A DNA stretch of 64,000 nucleotides from the NCBI GenBank assembly GCA_008508345.1, contig QNGE01000757.1, forward strand, positions 35,656 to 99,655. The letters are read 5' to 3'. Source of the stretch: Paragonimus westermani. Lineage: Eukaryota; Platyhelminthes; Trematoda; Plagiorchiida; Troglotrematidae. This document shows, one piece after another, positions 48,741 through 61,190 of this stretch (positions are counted from its first letter, which is position 1; each line of letters begins with the position of its first letter). The notes beneath the pieces are model-generated. The model was not told where the DNA came from. It did not search any database and worked only from the letters and a program-made list of their open reading frames with translations. A program made the position numbers and the translations under genes.

Positions 48741-49654
48741 TCTAGTTACTGTCTGAGCAAGTGCTGTTTTACTTTCGGTGTTTACTTTCGATAGTGATAG
48801 CACGAATTAACAGAAAAGCAAGTCTTGTTCACTATCCGGCCATTCTTGCGGATAGAAGTGTCCTATAAAACATGGGGATAAGTTGGCTTCTACTCACTGT
48901 AGTTTAACATTCTTAGCTAGGCTTCTCGTTCGATTTACGTCAACACGGAGCACTGCGGACAGCACTTTTTCCTTCAACTTTGAAAGACAAATGATAAGCA
49001 AGTGTAACAAGAGTTATTCCCAAATACCCGTCAAGGTTTCACTCACATCAAGGTTGTATGTGTGTTGAGGGAAATTATCAGCTCTTGCCATCTCATCAAC
49101 CACACGCTAAAATCAAGCTGTCTAAATAACGTAGTCTGACCAGCTAGCCTATACCTGTTACTTAAATGACCAACTCCAAGGAGAACACAGGTTGAGTTGA
49201 TCAAGCTATTTCGTTAATCTTGCTATCATATAACACAAACTCGATGCTGCCCATGTGATATATCGATTAGATATCTAAGTGCATTGTATGCGCGAAACCA
49301 CTGATATATTCTATTTGTCTGCTTTGAACTTGACCGATTACTGATCAGTAGTATAAGGCGCAATCGAAACCAGCAAGCGCACACGGGTTGAAATTGAACT
49401 GTGTCACACAGCATGCTGCTATATTGTTGACGCCGTTTTAGATTTCGTTTGTATAAGTCATATGCATGGTTCATGCCTATTTCACAGGACTTTCATTGGA
49501 CTGTTTCTGGAGCCCCTAATTCGGAACAACGCTGTCCTCCGGCGTCTCCACGTTGCCCCAAAGTTGGGATACGAGTGTAACAGGCATTCAGAGTAAAAAC
49601 GGCTGACTTGCGCGTTACAGTAGCAAGGGATGTTAGTTTTCATAACAATTGGGC
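48741..49654. other. No firm gene; possible PLE 5' sequence
   Basis: Sequence upstream of the recognisable reverse transcriptase may still belong to the minus-strand PLE but cannot be matched. The minus-strand frame 49482-49760 overlaps the SINE-tail copy and is not a gene. Confidence 0.35.
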
Positions 49655-49900
49655 ATCGCCCACAACTGATCGCAGCAGTCACATCGTCATAGACCCTGCA
49701 GTCAGCCTCTTTCGAAAAACAACAATAGACTCGAGTTTTGCTCTTGTTAGATCTCGTCACTAGTGCATATCATTAACAAGACAATTACTTTCAACTCCCA
49801 AGATGCTCAGGAAATCGGAGCAACACTTACAAGTGAATGTGGCCAAGCGTTCGCATATGATGATTCAGTCAATGGCTCAGTGGTCAACGTGTTAGCCCCA
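49655..49900. repeat. SINE composite: inverted tail joined to tRNA-like head
   Basis: The minus strand of about 49655-49750 carries the family tail (GAGATCTAACAAGAGCAAAA, TTTTTCGAAAGAGGCTGACT, a GTCTATGACGATG block). It is joined through ATTAACAAGACAATTACT to a plus-strand head with GGCTCAGTGGTCAACGTGTT near 49873. The same junction and middle occur at 32490-32625, so both loci derive from one composite unit. Confidence 0.6.
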
Positions 49901-51942
49901 TCCAACTGCTATCCTATGTGGGAGAATTCCGTCGTGCTTACCCAGTGCATTCTGGATGCGGAGACCCACAACCTGGTTTTCTAACCACCAGCCAACTAAT
50001 ATCTAACTGATTTAGGTTATAACGACACCTCAGGTGCAAGAACAGATCATCACTGGTGACCACATCCTATACGAGCGCACTGTCAACATTCGCATAAAGT
50101 CGGTGTCTACGGAAATCAGTCATCAGCGCAAGACAAATGTACTACGCAGGTGTTTCCGTTCTTTGCAAGCTTATTGGTCGATTTATATCCGACAAAAGTG
50201 GTAACCGGTCATAGTGAGCACCATTGGCTGTAAATTGATAGAAATATTCTAAACTACGACAGGACAACCCGTAGCACTTCCTTTCGAGATGTGTAGCTGG
50301 TGCGTGTAAACAAATGTTTGTCCTTGGATTATATTTGGATGTAGGAATGTGTCTTAAAATATCCGAATTGAGAAGGTGATTTCTGTGCAATCAAATTTCA
50401 GTTGTATTCTGTAAAATGACAATAATCAATAAAATAAACAAGATGTCCGCAGAGAATCTCGCTACAACGTGACAGGTACTTTGACAGTTTACCAACACGT
50501 ACAAAATCTTTTGACAACAAGCTCCCGGAAAACTGTCGGTTAAAACGATATACAACTGTTGAGGTCTCCTGATTAAGTGAAATAAACTGAAGAAAGATTG
50601 AAGGCACGAACCAAAGAAAGCTGACTGCCTTTGATAAAAGTGACACCGAGATGAACAGGCGACATCGGATAGTCTACTTGAAACAACTCTTGGTTACTTA
50701 ACAGAAAGAAGTTTAGTGGGAAGATCATCATGTATCTAAAGAGATGTAGGGTCACCACAGTGATTAGTTTTGATGAATGGAAACAGTACACTGAGACATT
50801 TAGAATAGTGAACAATCAGTTGTAATTTTTGTACTGGTCATATGGTCTGGAAGCTATAAAATGCGACATAACCAATACATTGGGTTGTTATCATCAATGC
50901 GTCTATTACTGCGTACCACAATCCGAATCCTTGTTCCTTAGCAATCGTGATGTTTCGAAAAAAAGTCCGGAAAAAGTCCCTTAGTTAATCATCGATACCT
51001 ACCGAGATAAATTGCCCTGACTACGCTTGTGCACAGTACGAGGTGTGGATAATCGCTATTTAGTCCGTTCCCTTTGCATATTCAGTGAGCAAAACCAGGC
51101 GATACAACTGGCTCAAACGAAGCTTTGCATTTTCTTCCTTTCTACCCTGGAACCTATAAACGTCATTCTGTTTCACATACTCACTTTTCCCAGTTTGACA
51201 GCACTGGGTGGAGGAGGAAAGCAGACAATCATTCCTTTGCCCAGATGGAGGATTGCTGGCCTGTATCAGTGAAAATCACATGTCATAAAAGTCCCATTTA
51301 TACATCCCAACCAGCACATACCACTGTTCAAACACGCCCTCCCAACCTTTGTAAGCACGCGTGCTTATTGCACACAGAGTTGTCTTCTGAAGGCAAGCAA
51401 TCAGATAAGGCAAACGACGAACCAACCAGCTAATCGGCCTGCTGTAGCAGGCATAACTACCCAGTCTCAGCCAGTCCGTCCTGCAGTCATGGGCTCGGCA
51501 GACGGTATGTGAAATGGAGGGCACGTTCACCTGTCCTGCTCACCGCTCACCTCAATCCAACAAGAGCTTGGGACAGGCTAGCCTAAATCCAAGCCGGTTC
51601 TCCCCCGCACCACACACACATGCACACACACACACACCTTACCTCAGTAGATGTGTATGTATACATACAGGTACAAACGTAAGTCAGTCTGGTATTCCAA
51701 TCGCAGCTGTAAATAGATTTCTGTTAAAAGCCCAAACTAATTGTTGTTCTAATGACATCGCGACGGCGGCTCCAAAATTGGGTACCTACGCACTCAAGCA
51801 AAGACAAAACAAACAGACGTTGTGATCAAACTAAGGTCAGCACTCACCTGTGTTAATCGTGAGCATGTTCCACTCATCCTGGAAACATCTGTGTCATTTG
51901 AGAGTGCAATTTACATGCGACTGAGACACGCCACTGTCTGTG
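49901..51942. other. Region upstream of the protocadherin, no firm gene
   Basis: A possible minus-strand exon lies near 50475-50572 (acceptor CACTTAATCAG, donor TTG/GTAAAC) with an 84-base intron to a strong acceptor at about 50391, but the frames do not continue. A CA-rich tract lies at about 51606-51640. No core promoter could be assigned to the protocadherin. Confidence 0.35.
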
Positions 51943-54900
51943 ATGATCCGCTTTACTTGCTTTGTCTCCCACAAATTCACCCGAATTTCCATGCAAATAT
52001 TCGTGTTCTGTCTGTTCCAAACTATCACCCTGATCTTTTCCAGCTTACCAGTTGGTATTTATTGGATTGAAGAAAATTTGGAAAAAGGTAGCTTGATTGG
52101 ACAGTTGTCCAATACCTTGAGCGCAGAACAATCCAAGGTAAAGTATCGAACCTACACCAGTTTGGCACAGAATCGTGCGTCACAGTTTTTCCACGTAGAC
52201 TCGAACGAGGGTAATATTTACGCTGCACAGCAAATTGATCGTGAATTACTTTGCGAGGACCCTAGAGTTGAGGGTCATGGAACAGACCGTCGTATGATCA
52301 GAAGCAGAAGATCTGTAATGACGAAATCTGGGAATACGACTGTTGTTGAGCCATCTCAGACACATCACGTCACAGCATTCACCGACCAGCTAAGGCCCGG
52401 AAGGGCGGCGGACGTGTTCACAAACCATCTTGAATCAACAATGTGTCATGTGGATTTTCAAGTACATATTGCCTTTGTATTCATGGACGGCACAACAGAA
52501 AGTGGACTGCAAGATGTGCAAATTATGATCGCAGACGTAAATGATAATGTTCCTCAATTCTATTCTACAGAAATAGTTTTGCAGGTGCTCGAAAGTTCGC
52601 CCATCGACGCTGAACTGCGGTTGCCACATGCAATGGACTCTGATTCGGGTGTATACGGTGTGACAGATTACAGAATGCTCAGACCTAATGTGGAGGGCAA
52701 GAATAGTTGTGAGTCCGTGAGTCACCCCGAGACCTCACTCATGAATCCAGCAGATAGCGGACCGGCACATCCATCAGTGTTCAGTACACGATTGGATTCG
52801 CCAAATTATGTTCCCTTCGCTGGCGATTATTTTGTATTGCAAACATACAAACAATCCGACGGGTTCATCAAACCGTTTATCAGGCAAATACGTCCACTCG
52901 ACAGGGAGCTTACGGAGAAACTCTATTTTTGTTTGATTGCCGAAGACGGTGATGGAAATAGAGGACTTCTTTCGGTAACACTTGAGCTGCTGGATGCCAA
53001 CGATAACATTCCACAGTGGCAAGGACTGCCCTATAAAGTGTCTATACCAGAATGTGAGTATAATCATCCTAGTGCATACATTAATAATGGGGGTTCAAAC
53101 CAACTGTCATCAGGTGGTCTGCGTCTGATCTTCACACTCCAGGCAACAGACAGAGATATCGGTCGAAATGGACATATAACCTACAGATATGCAGGATCGA
53201 ATAGTCTACATGTGGCACGTAAGTTTGAAAGTAAACTGCCCACAGTCATAGTAAGAGAAAATCAGGTTCTACTTGTTTCAAAGTTAGATTTCGAGACATT
53301 GCGCAAATTCTGGATCCCCGTTGAAGCTGTCGACGGAGGAGGTTTGGTCAATTTCACCGAAATCGAAGTGACGGTAGAAGATTGCAACGACCACACACCC
53401 AGTGTAAATGTGATCGCACTCAATACAAAACGATCCTTGAATTTCGCAGCGAATAACAGTCGGAGTCTACTGCCTGAACATGTATTCGTCGAAGTACTGG
53501 AGGAAGATCGTCAGCGTATAGACCTTGCAACGGTTATGGCGCACGACATGGATGAGCAAGACAGCGGACTTGTGACTTGTCGTTTGGAAACCAGAAATAC
53601 GCGTTCAGAATTTGATTTCACTAATTACTTCAGTATGGAGCCTGTCAACTCCGACCAATCAAGCAGGATAAGCTCAATCAAATTGGGTACAGAACGATCA
53701 TCGAACAAACCGTCTATGTTCACGTTGTACAAACGAGAGGGAGTTGCATTAGATCGCGAACTGATACCTTCCATTGCATTAAGTATATTATGCACAGATA
53801 ACAGTCTATTAAAGACACATGAAACCAGAAAACTTTTATATGTGCGTGTACGCGACATCAACGACAACGCTCCACGTTTCACATCATCATCTCAGTCCGA
53901 AAAAGTCGGTCCGTTTGTCACCCAGATTATACATGCGGTGGAGAACGAACCGTTTGGTAGTTTAGTAGGTTCTGTGCATGCAACGGATGCAGATGAAAAC
54001 ATGAATGCTAGGCTAAACTATGCTTTCCTCAATCCGACCGACTTGGTTAACGTGAGTGAATCACATACCTCTCTGATTAACGGACTAGAATTATTTCAGC
54101 TGGATCGTGCCACCGGCAAACTATTCACTCGTGTCTCCTTGGATCGGGAGCAGAACACAAGTTTCGTATTTTATGTGCGTGTAACTGATGAGGGTATTCC
54201 ACCACTGTCGTCCACTGTGCGATTACACGTCATGGTTACCGATGTGAATGATTCCCCGCCCAAGTTTCTAACTACTCCGAATATGAACGGCCGTATAGTG
54301 TTCATTGTGAATGAGTCTGTTGGTCAGAATCAAGTTCATGGACGTTTGATCGGGCAACTGGAAGCCGAAGATGCAGATGATGGTGCAAATAAGTCTATTC
54401 ACTTTGAGTTTATAGAAGATTCCCTCACTCCAGTTGGAATACCAACTAATTATCGCGTGACTGCTCAAGGAAGAATATATGCTGATGGCGTGATGGATCG
54501 TGAACAGTGTTCGCAGCATCAGTTCACAGTACGCGCTATTGACGGTGGTCCTGTTGGACAACGTTTATCATCCACCGCGATTGTAAATGTGCAGCTGATG
54601 GACATTAACGACAGTCCGCCTTATTTTATAGAACCCTCATCTAAGGAGAGCAATGGTATTCCTTCAGATGTAATCAATATATCTGTGAATCTTCCACCAG
54701 GTTCGGTACTTTATCATATACAGGCTAGAGATGACGACGAAAAGAAGAATACTAAGTTAAGGTTTGTGTTACGAGCCGCAACATTTCTATCTGAATACTT
54801 TGCTTTGCGTCCTGTTGCATCTCACACAGCAGACAATGACGAGGTGGCCGAAGCCAATACGGAACTCATACTCACCCACACTCTCAGCCAACCGCCATCC

Positions 54901-55477
54901 ATACGAAGTTCAAATGGCTCTCAACTTTACAGTCATATCAGTGCTCAGCCCAGGGAATATTTTGTATATATCATTGCTAAAGACAGCGAGTTTGAGCCGA
55001 GTCATTCGTGTACAGCGCGATTAAAAATTCATGTGTATCACGATGTACACACTCCTGGTAGGCTGATGCAAACAGAAAAAATGCAAAACACGAACACATC
55101 TTTGAAAGCTAACCTTAACCAGCGAACTAACACATTTCATTTACCCATAATCAGTGAGTATGATGAAGTTGACTCAGAGAAAGACCATACAAGACAGAGG
55201 CAATACAAAACCGCCAGCATGACTGTGATTCTAGTAATGGCTATAGTCATTATCTGTATATTCCTTGGTGTGTTCTGTTTTGTGGCTTTCCTGTATCTTC
55301 GAGGCACACCTCACTCACGAACTGAGCAGATTTCAACCAGTGCGAATTATATGAACGATAACGCAGCCGGTAAATGTGAAGTAATCGTTGATGCATCGTT
55401 GCCTGCAGGCACTTTACAAGATGATACTATTTCGGCATGTGAACAGGCCGTCTACTGGGAACTGATGAACCAACGTG
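51943..55477 (+). CDS. Protocadherin, large exon (seven cadherin repeats, membrane helix)
   Basis: A type I membrane protein for calcium-dependent cell-cell adhesion. Residues are numbered from the codon at 51940. Repeats end at DVNDN 199-203, DANDN 352-356, DCNDH 481-485, DINDN 639-643, DVNDS 768-772 and DINDS 888-892. A seventh, without that linker, runs to about 1035. DRE motifs lie at 100, 321, 605, 735 and 853, and LDFE at 449. A membrane helix spans 1095-1120, then about 60 cytoplasmic residues. Seven repeats match delta-type protocadherins, but the paralogue is unknown. The ATG at 51943 is the first after an in-frame stop at 51922; another Met codon is at 51991. A hydrophobic stretch (about 19-36) would be the signal peptide. 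The frame ends in TAA at 55483-55485, inside G/GTGAGTAATG. I therefore end the exon at 55477 (phase 1) and expect further cytoplasmic exons. Repeats 1 and 2 contain long polar insertions. Confidence 0.95.
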
Positions 55478-55483
55478 GTGAGT
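55478..55483 (+). other. Predicted splice donor of the protocadherin exon
   Basis: GTGAGT follows CGTG and matches the consensus donor. The in-frame TAA begins at 55483, within this signal, so reading it as the true end of the protein is doubtful. Confidence 0.75.
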
Positions 55484-55485
55484 AA

Positions 55486-58400
55486 TGCACATTGTCAGTG
55501 TCCATCGTGTTTTGAAACATTATTGTCCGGAAATGACCTCCGTTCGAGTCAGATGCTCCCCAGTTTTGCCGTTAAGCGTGTGCGTGTGCGTGTTCATGTC
55601 CGCACCCAGCGTCTGACCCCAAACGACCTGGGCAGAAGAACATGTTTGAGCATGTTGATGTAATTGACATACTGTGCACGAGGCAGGAAGCATATACGAT
55701 GGTCGAAGTCCAAAACTGTTCCCCTTTTTCTATCCAAGCCACAAACTAGTTATGTGATTAGTAGCAGAATATTCTTATCTATTTTCAAATGTTTGACAAT
55801 ATATGTGTGGTAATAAATCTCACAGTTAACCGGTTGTATGCCAGTTGGCTTCACATGCCCAGTAAATAACATTACCGTTCGATTCGATTATGGCCGTCTC
55901 ATGTTTGAGGCGGAAAGCGTGGCACACTGAACAAACTTATTAGAACACCCAAGAAAGTTGACCTCAAAACAAGTTTCCCCACCACCATAAGCCGGTCGTA
56001 CTCACTTTTCATTGCCTCGGAAAGTAGTAAGAAAAATATGCTACGATGTACGATCAACTGATATGTAGTTCAACAGATTTAATAACTTAGAAGAGATCCA
56101 GTTACAAAAAAAGGACTTCGACCGGGTTCGAATCAGCGACAATTGCTTTACCATTTGTGCAATGAAGTCAGCAATTTCACTATAGGGCCTAATTACCTCC
56201 CCACTACATTCTATCACACAATTAACTATAAATAACTATCGGTGGAATGAAGTTTTTGGTCAATTTTTAACATTAAAACTGTGTAGTGTTACGAAAGCAG
56301 ATCACGGTAATTAGTGCGAACTCGGTCAGTTTGACCCTCTGACGGAGAGTAACAGTTACACATGAATCTGAGTAGTTTAGTGCCCAACGATTCACCATAC
56401 ATTTCTGGTATATGGACTGTCATAAAATCACTAACATTATTTCGGTTTCCTGAATAATGTACTTTCTAGAAAAGATTCAAGCAGATGGGATTTTCACCAA
56501 AATGAAACGATTTTATCCCCCGCAGAACAGCGTTGGAATAGTTCGATCCATGGGCTGAATACTCATTCAGTTAACCACCCTCAACTGAGTGTTGTACCAT
56601 AAAGTAATAACAATCTCGATTAATTCCAAGTGATTTCACCTGATTCTTTCCTCTACCATACTTGATAATGCACTGTTTACAATAGCTGTCCTAAGTCACT
56701 TTTTCGAGTTACCACTTTTCGGTGATTCCTCGTCCGAAACGTCCAAAATGTTCAAACCGGGCAGCAGAACAGTTCGGTCTACAATTCTGTACCGTGAACA
56801 GAATAACGTCTGTGACGCTGTACTTCTATCAGGACATTAGTTTTTACCGAGAAGCACATTAGCTTGTGATATGTTTTACATAACGGCTTTCCCGTCCTAT
56901 CTCACCAGCTACTTCAGAAAATTAAAATACACGACACAATGTTGGGCAACTGATGAGGTAAAGCTGATCCGGTCATGTATGAGACTGCCGGACAGGTGAT
57001 ATAAACGACAGTAGCCTGACGCAACACAAGCATGGCTGATGAGTAAGTTTATATAAATAGAACGTCAGAGTATTTGGGTATAGGTCACGAGGACAGCCGG
57101 ACTGTGACAGCAATCCAAACGGACTGGCTTCTATGGTAACAGTTGAATGTCACACATTTACTCAAGACGTTTCTTTCCCACCTTCAAAAGGAGCTGGATG
57201 AAAAGTCAGACACTGCGTAAGCAGCCACAAGTTGTGAATTATGCTCAGTTTATATCATTCGATCCCCTTACAATTATTATGATGTGGTTAAAAAATCCAT
57301 TTGAATGAAACCGAGTTAAAAGTAAATTTATTGTTTAACGCGCCTTCAAACGACAAGACGAAATAGGTAGGGAAAGAATGAGGGAAGCAGCTCACATGTT
57401 ATTCAAGTAAGAGGTGTTAAACACAAGATAACAGTTGGAGACGGCAGCCTTGAGTTGTCGTAAGTATTTTGAAGCATTGATTCCCACTGGTAGGTTCGGC
57501 AATGAGTGTGGTGCTCTGCGCAGTGAAATTAACATGCGCAACGTACGGCATATACACAATATAATATAATACGGGCTAATTGCAGTCTGTCATTAAGACA
57601 ATACGCCAAATTTACAAGGCATTAAGCCGAAGTAGAGACGACCTTGTAGATATGAGCGACAAATTGGTGCACGCAGTGAAAATCGTGTGGCAGTATATAT
57701 AAGAACAACCGAACCAAAAGGTGTGGAATGAGACAGGGAAACTTAAACTCATCACAGATCATACACACAACATAATTACAACCAGACGTCTGGTCACTTT
57801 TGCAAATCGAAACGAAAAATGGGTGAAAACGAGAAACTATAGACGCAATCTTGTCAACGTAATCTAAGAGCGGTCTTCATCTCTCTTCGTTTTTGATGGC
57901 TAAAATTCGGTTTGGGTTGTATCACTGTCTCAGTAATGTGAAATACTCGCTTCAATTTAAGTCCGAGGAACTCTGTGAAAGCCACTGTTAGCCCAACTAT
58001 GAGTCCGGTTTGTTGAAGGCGTTCAGTTACCACACTCGTTGCATGTCAAACTGTCTAGTTGAGGAACAGTCGTAGCATGCACTCGGTGGTATGTTTCAAA
58101 ATATTCCGACTCTTCCGTCTCCAAAACCGACGAAAATTCACAGATGTTGGTGGAAAAGTGTGAGCAGAATCATCGCAGCCCAATCAAGAATGACTGAAAC
58201 ATGTGCACCTTTTCGCAAAAACACTAGACGAACAGACTAGTATGTATGTGTGTTTGAATGCTATCAGGTTTATCGGTCATATCCATTTTTTATTGTTCAC
58301 ATAAACCAACAGCTACCGTCTTTTGGAACTACTCCGCTCTCATTTTCAAGAAAGTGGATGTCTGTGGCTCACAACCGTCTCTTTTCTTTAGCATCGTTGT

Positions 58401-60385
58401 CTGGTGAATTTTTGTCTGTTTTCTCCCAATCCATTCTTGCATTTTGATCTTACTCAAGATTCTATCCAGAGTACACTTGCGTACACTCCTATGACGGAAT
58501 GCCTATTGCGTTACAGTTTCACTAGTTCTCTTCCCATTGTGTCATACTATTGCAGTCCTTCTCAGCCCCCTGGGAGATAAGGGTTTCCGTTTCATGCTAG
58601 CCACTCAGTTGGCTAACCAGTATTAGCCGGCTGGGCACAGAGGCCTCACTTACACACTTACTGGTGTTATTCTTTCGGCTTTACACTGAATATGTGGTGT
58701 GTGATTGGAACTGCAAGTGGTGCAGCGCATGCCACCTACGGTGGTGGTTATACACAAACATCCTTTGGCTCCGGTCACTGTGACAGGCTAGTGCGAATCG
58801 GATGTCGCCAACTGAATGTTATCTCCAAACTGCGCTGCTTCAGACAGAATTGCCATAAATTTTAGACAATAAATTGGGGCATACACGTTTGCGAGAATTT
58901 GTGATCGGGGTTAAGCAACTTTCTTCAAATATTTTAACATGTAGATCTGGTGATAAAATTATAAGAAAGCTTGCTTTTATCAATATTTATAGCACTTTCG
59001 AAATGAAAGTTGTTATTTAATGCACATCAGAATATCATAAGTAAATTAGTACAGTTTGCATTTTCGAAACACTAGTGAGAAAAAATGGGAAAATAGTAGT
59101 GAAAAAAATTATGTTTACACTGAAAGCTATTTCTTAAGAAGAAGCCAGTGTAAAATGTTTGACCGGTTCTCTAGAATAATTCACGTATAGATGGTCAGCA
59201 TGTTTCTACTCAAAGACTCGAACATGTTTGACTTACAATGTTTTATCTAAGATTGTTGCTTAGCTCGTCAACAGAGCCAAATATGTTACATCTTCCTATA
59301 AACGCTTGATGAGTATGGTTCAGAGGTCATTTGTTGGACTCAAACCGATACGACAGACCCAGTAGTCCACTACTTGCGGTCGGCAAGACAGAAGCAATAT
59401 TTTTTGAATTGAAATGAAAGAAAATGTTTTTTCCAGAGCATGATTCTTGTTGGCAAAGCGAAAGCATGGAACAGCAGCACAAGCTTCTAGAATTTATCGA
59501 CAGGATGGTTTTTACTTTCTTCGTCATGTAATGTACCCAGTTGGCCTATAAACTAGCCCACAAATGTACCATTAAAAAATCAGTGATCGACACCGTTGTG
59601 CTTCCCAGTGAAACACACTATCTACTGTCTCAAACCTTGTCAGCAACACGTCCACATATCAGGGTAGAAGAAATTAACTTTATCCGTTATTAAATTCCAC
59701 GAATTCTCACTGGGATGTCTAAAATAGGCGGGAATCCTGTCCACCCAAACCCACGTTATGTTTGTATGTGGATGAAGAAAAATGACTTTTCAATTCTTCA
59801 GTAATGTTACGACAAACGGTATGATGACAATCTCCGATCAGTTATTGTCAGAGTGCACTGCATAAGCATATTTAGATATCAGTCGGTAGGATTAGCGTCT
59901 GTTCAATTTATAGGACGTCGACAAACGTCCTCTTTCGCTGGTGATCATACATGTAGGTGGGTAACTCGGGCATATACGGGCCTCAGAAGTCCTCTACCAC
60001 CCTCTTGCGGTAACATAGGTTCATAACCCGCAATGCACCCTGCCCAATCTCCCATAAACCTGATATGACTGTCTTTGTTCATTACGCAGTCGCCTTCGGC
60101 CCTTAAGCGACAGGAAATGTTGTGTAAACTGGCTGTGCAATCGTTGATCCAAAGTGAACAGTTTGCTGTGCCCTTCTCGACAGACATCCCTCACCGGATT
60201 CTTGGTGCACGTCAATCATTCATTTAATCATCAGTCCTCATCCGTCCATATTTGCTACTTTCATTCAGTCGACTGGCCTTGAGAGAGCTGTCGGTTTTAT
60301 TTTAGCCTTGATTTTTTCCTTAGTAATTTCTCTGATGTCCAATATTTAACGGTGTGATTGAGGAAGGTCAATTCACCCGCTCCAG
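55486..60385. other. Probable protocadherin intron, no other gene seen
   Basis: About 4.9 kb with only chance-sized open frames. A GGTTCGAATC word near 56129 resembles a polymerase III B box, but no tRNA fold can be drawn around it. Confidence 0.45.
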
Positions 60386-60561
60386 TTTACCAGATAACAC
60401 ATTATGCATTTGGTAAACCACTGTTATCTTATGTTGTGGGAGTGCCAGTCTCACCCATCCAATCCCCTGAAGTGGAATTGCGATTCAGTAGTCCACATGT
60501 GACATTCCAGTCAATCGCTACTTACTACGAAGCCAATCAATCACCATACGTGGTTAAGTAA
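60386..60561 (+). CDS. Candidate cytoplasmic-tail exon of the protocadherin
   Basis: It opens after ATTCACCCGCTCCAG. The first two bases would complete the codon left open at 55477, and the frame stays open for about 58 codons to TAA at 60559-60561. The peptide includes YQITHYAFGKPLL, VSPIQSPEVELRF and a final SPYVVK. I do not recognise a protocadherin cytoplasmic motif in it. It reads more like selected protein than its neighbours, and the phase is right, but one open frame of this length proves little. A donor-like AA/GTAATA overlaps the stop, so further exons are possible. Confidence 0.27.
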
Positions 60562-60629
60562 TACTGCTTTGAGAAGGAGGATTAGATCAATGTGAGAGAG
60601 AGAGGGCAAAGTTAAAGTTTGTTGATGGT

Positions 60630-61190
60630 CATCAAAAATCAGGTAAAAGAAACTTACCCAGACCTCCACATTGAAGTTATTTTGTTGTGTACACGCGAAG
60701 GGAGTTCCTGGCCACTCAGTGCACGTCTGTGTTGGTGTTGAACTATGAGCGAGTTTAATGCAATTTACACGCAGTGTTTTTATCAGCTCCATCCTGTCTG
60801 GTACATAAGCAGAACACGTCTCGAAATGGTTAAATGACTGACGACACCACAACCTCCAACCAGTGAATCCGTTGTTCGAAACCCCGCATCATCAATTGCC
60901 AGACACCTCATGAGAACAGGTCACCAAGTTGACCCAATTAGATCATCCAAACTATTGCCACAAAATCATAACCTAAAGCTTAGCGAAGCTATGTTGATCA
61001 GATCCCACCAGCGGGTGCTATCTGAACAAAAGCGTCCAAAACAACCCATCGGGTTGCCGTGGTGTTAATGACGTAGTACATGATGTGATGGCATGTGTGT
61101 GTGTAACCTATCTCTATCTATCTGTCATACATGACCTGCATGTTTTACGTTTGCGACCGATAGCAGTAAACGAACTATTAACATTGTAAC
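60630..61190 (+). mobile_element. Penelope-like element, GIY-YIG region and 3' tail, decayed
   Basis: Across shifted frames the expected order is seen. A linker (QVKETYPDLHIEVILL) is followed by a degraded endonuclease core (IYTQCFYQLHPVWYISRTR; intact copies have YIGRT). Then come SSIARHLMRTGHQVDP and a tail with LKLSEAML, LSEQKRPKQ and GLPW. The 3' untranslated stretch to about 61190 matches 5880-6045. Stops at two or more points make it inactive. The GLPW ending and distinct 3' sequence set it apart from the LTLPW type. Confidence 0.75.

Noticed and set aside
49482..49760. 92-codon minus-strand frame
   Set aside because: It overlaps the SINE-family tail shared with 18.5 and 32.4 kb, so it is repeat sequence.
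50142..50815. Further minus-strand gene upstream of the protocadherin
   Set aside because: Good-looking splice sites exist (an 84-base intron), but the frames stop soon after each junction.
56120..56200. Possible tRNA around GGTTCGAATC
   Set aside because: The B-box word stands alone. No A box at the right spacing and no acceptor or anticodon stems.
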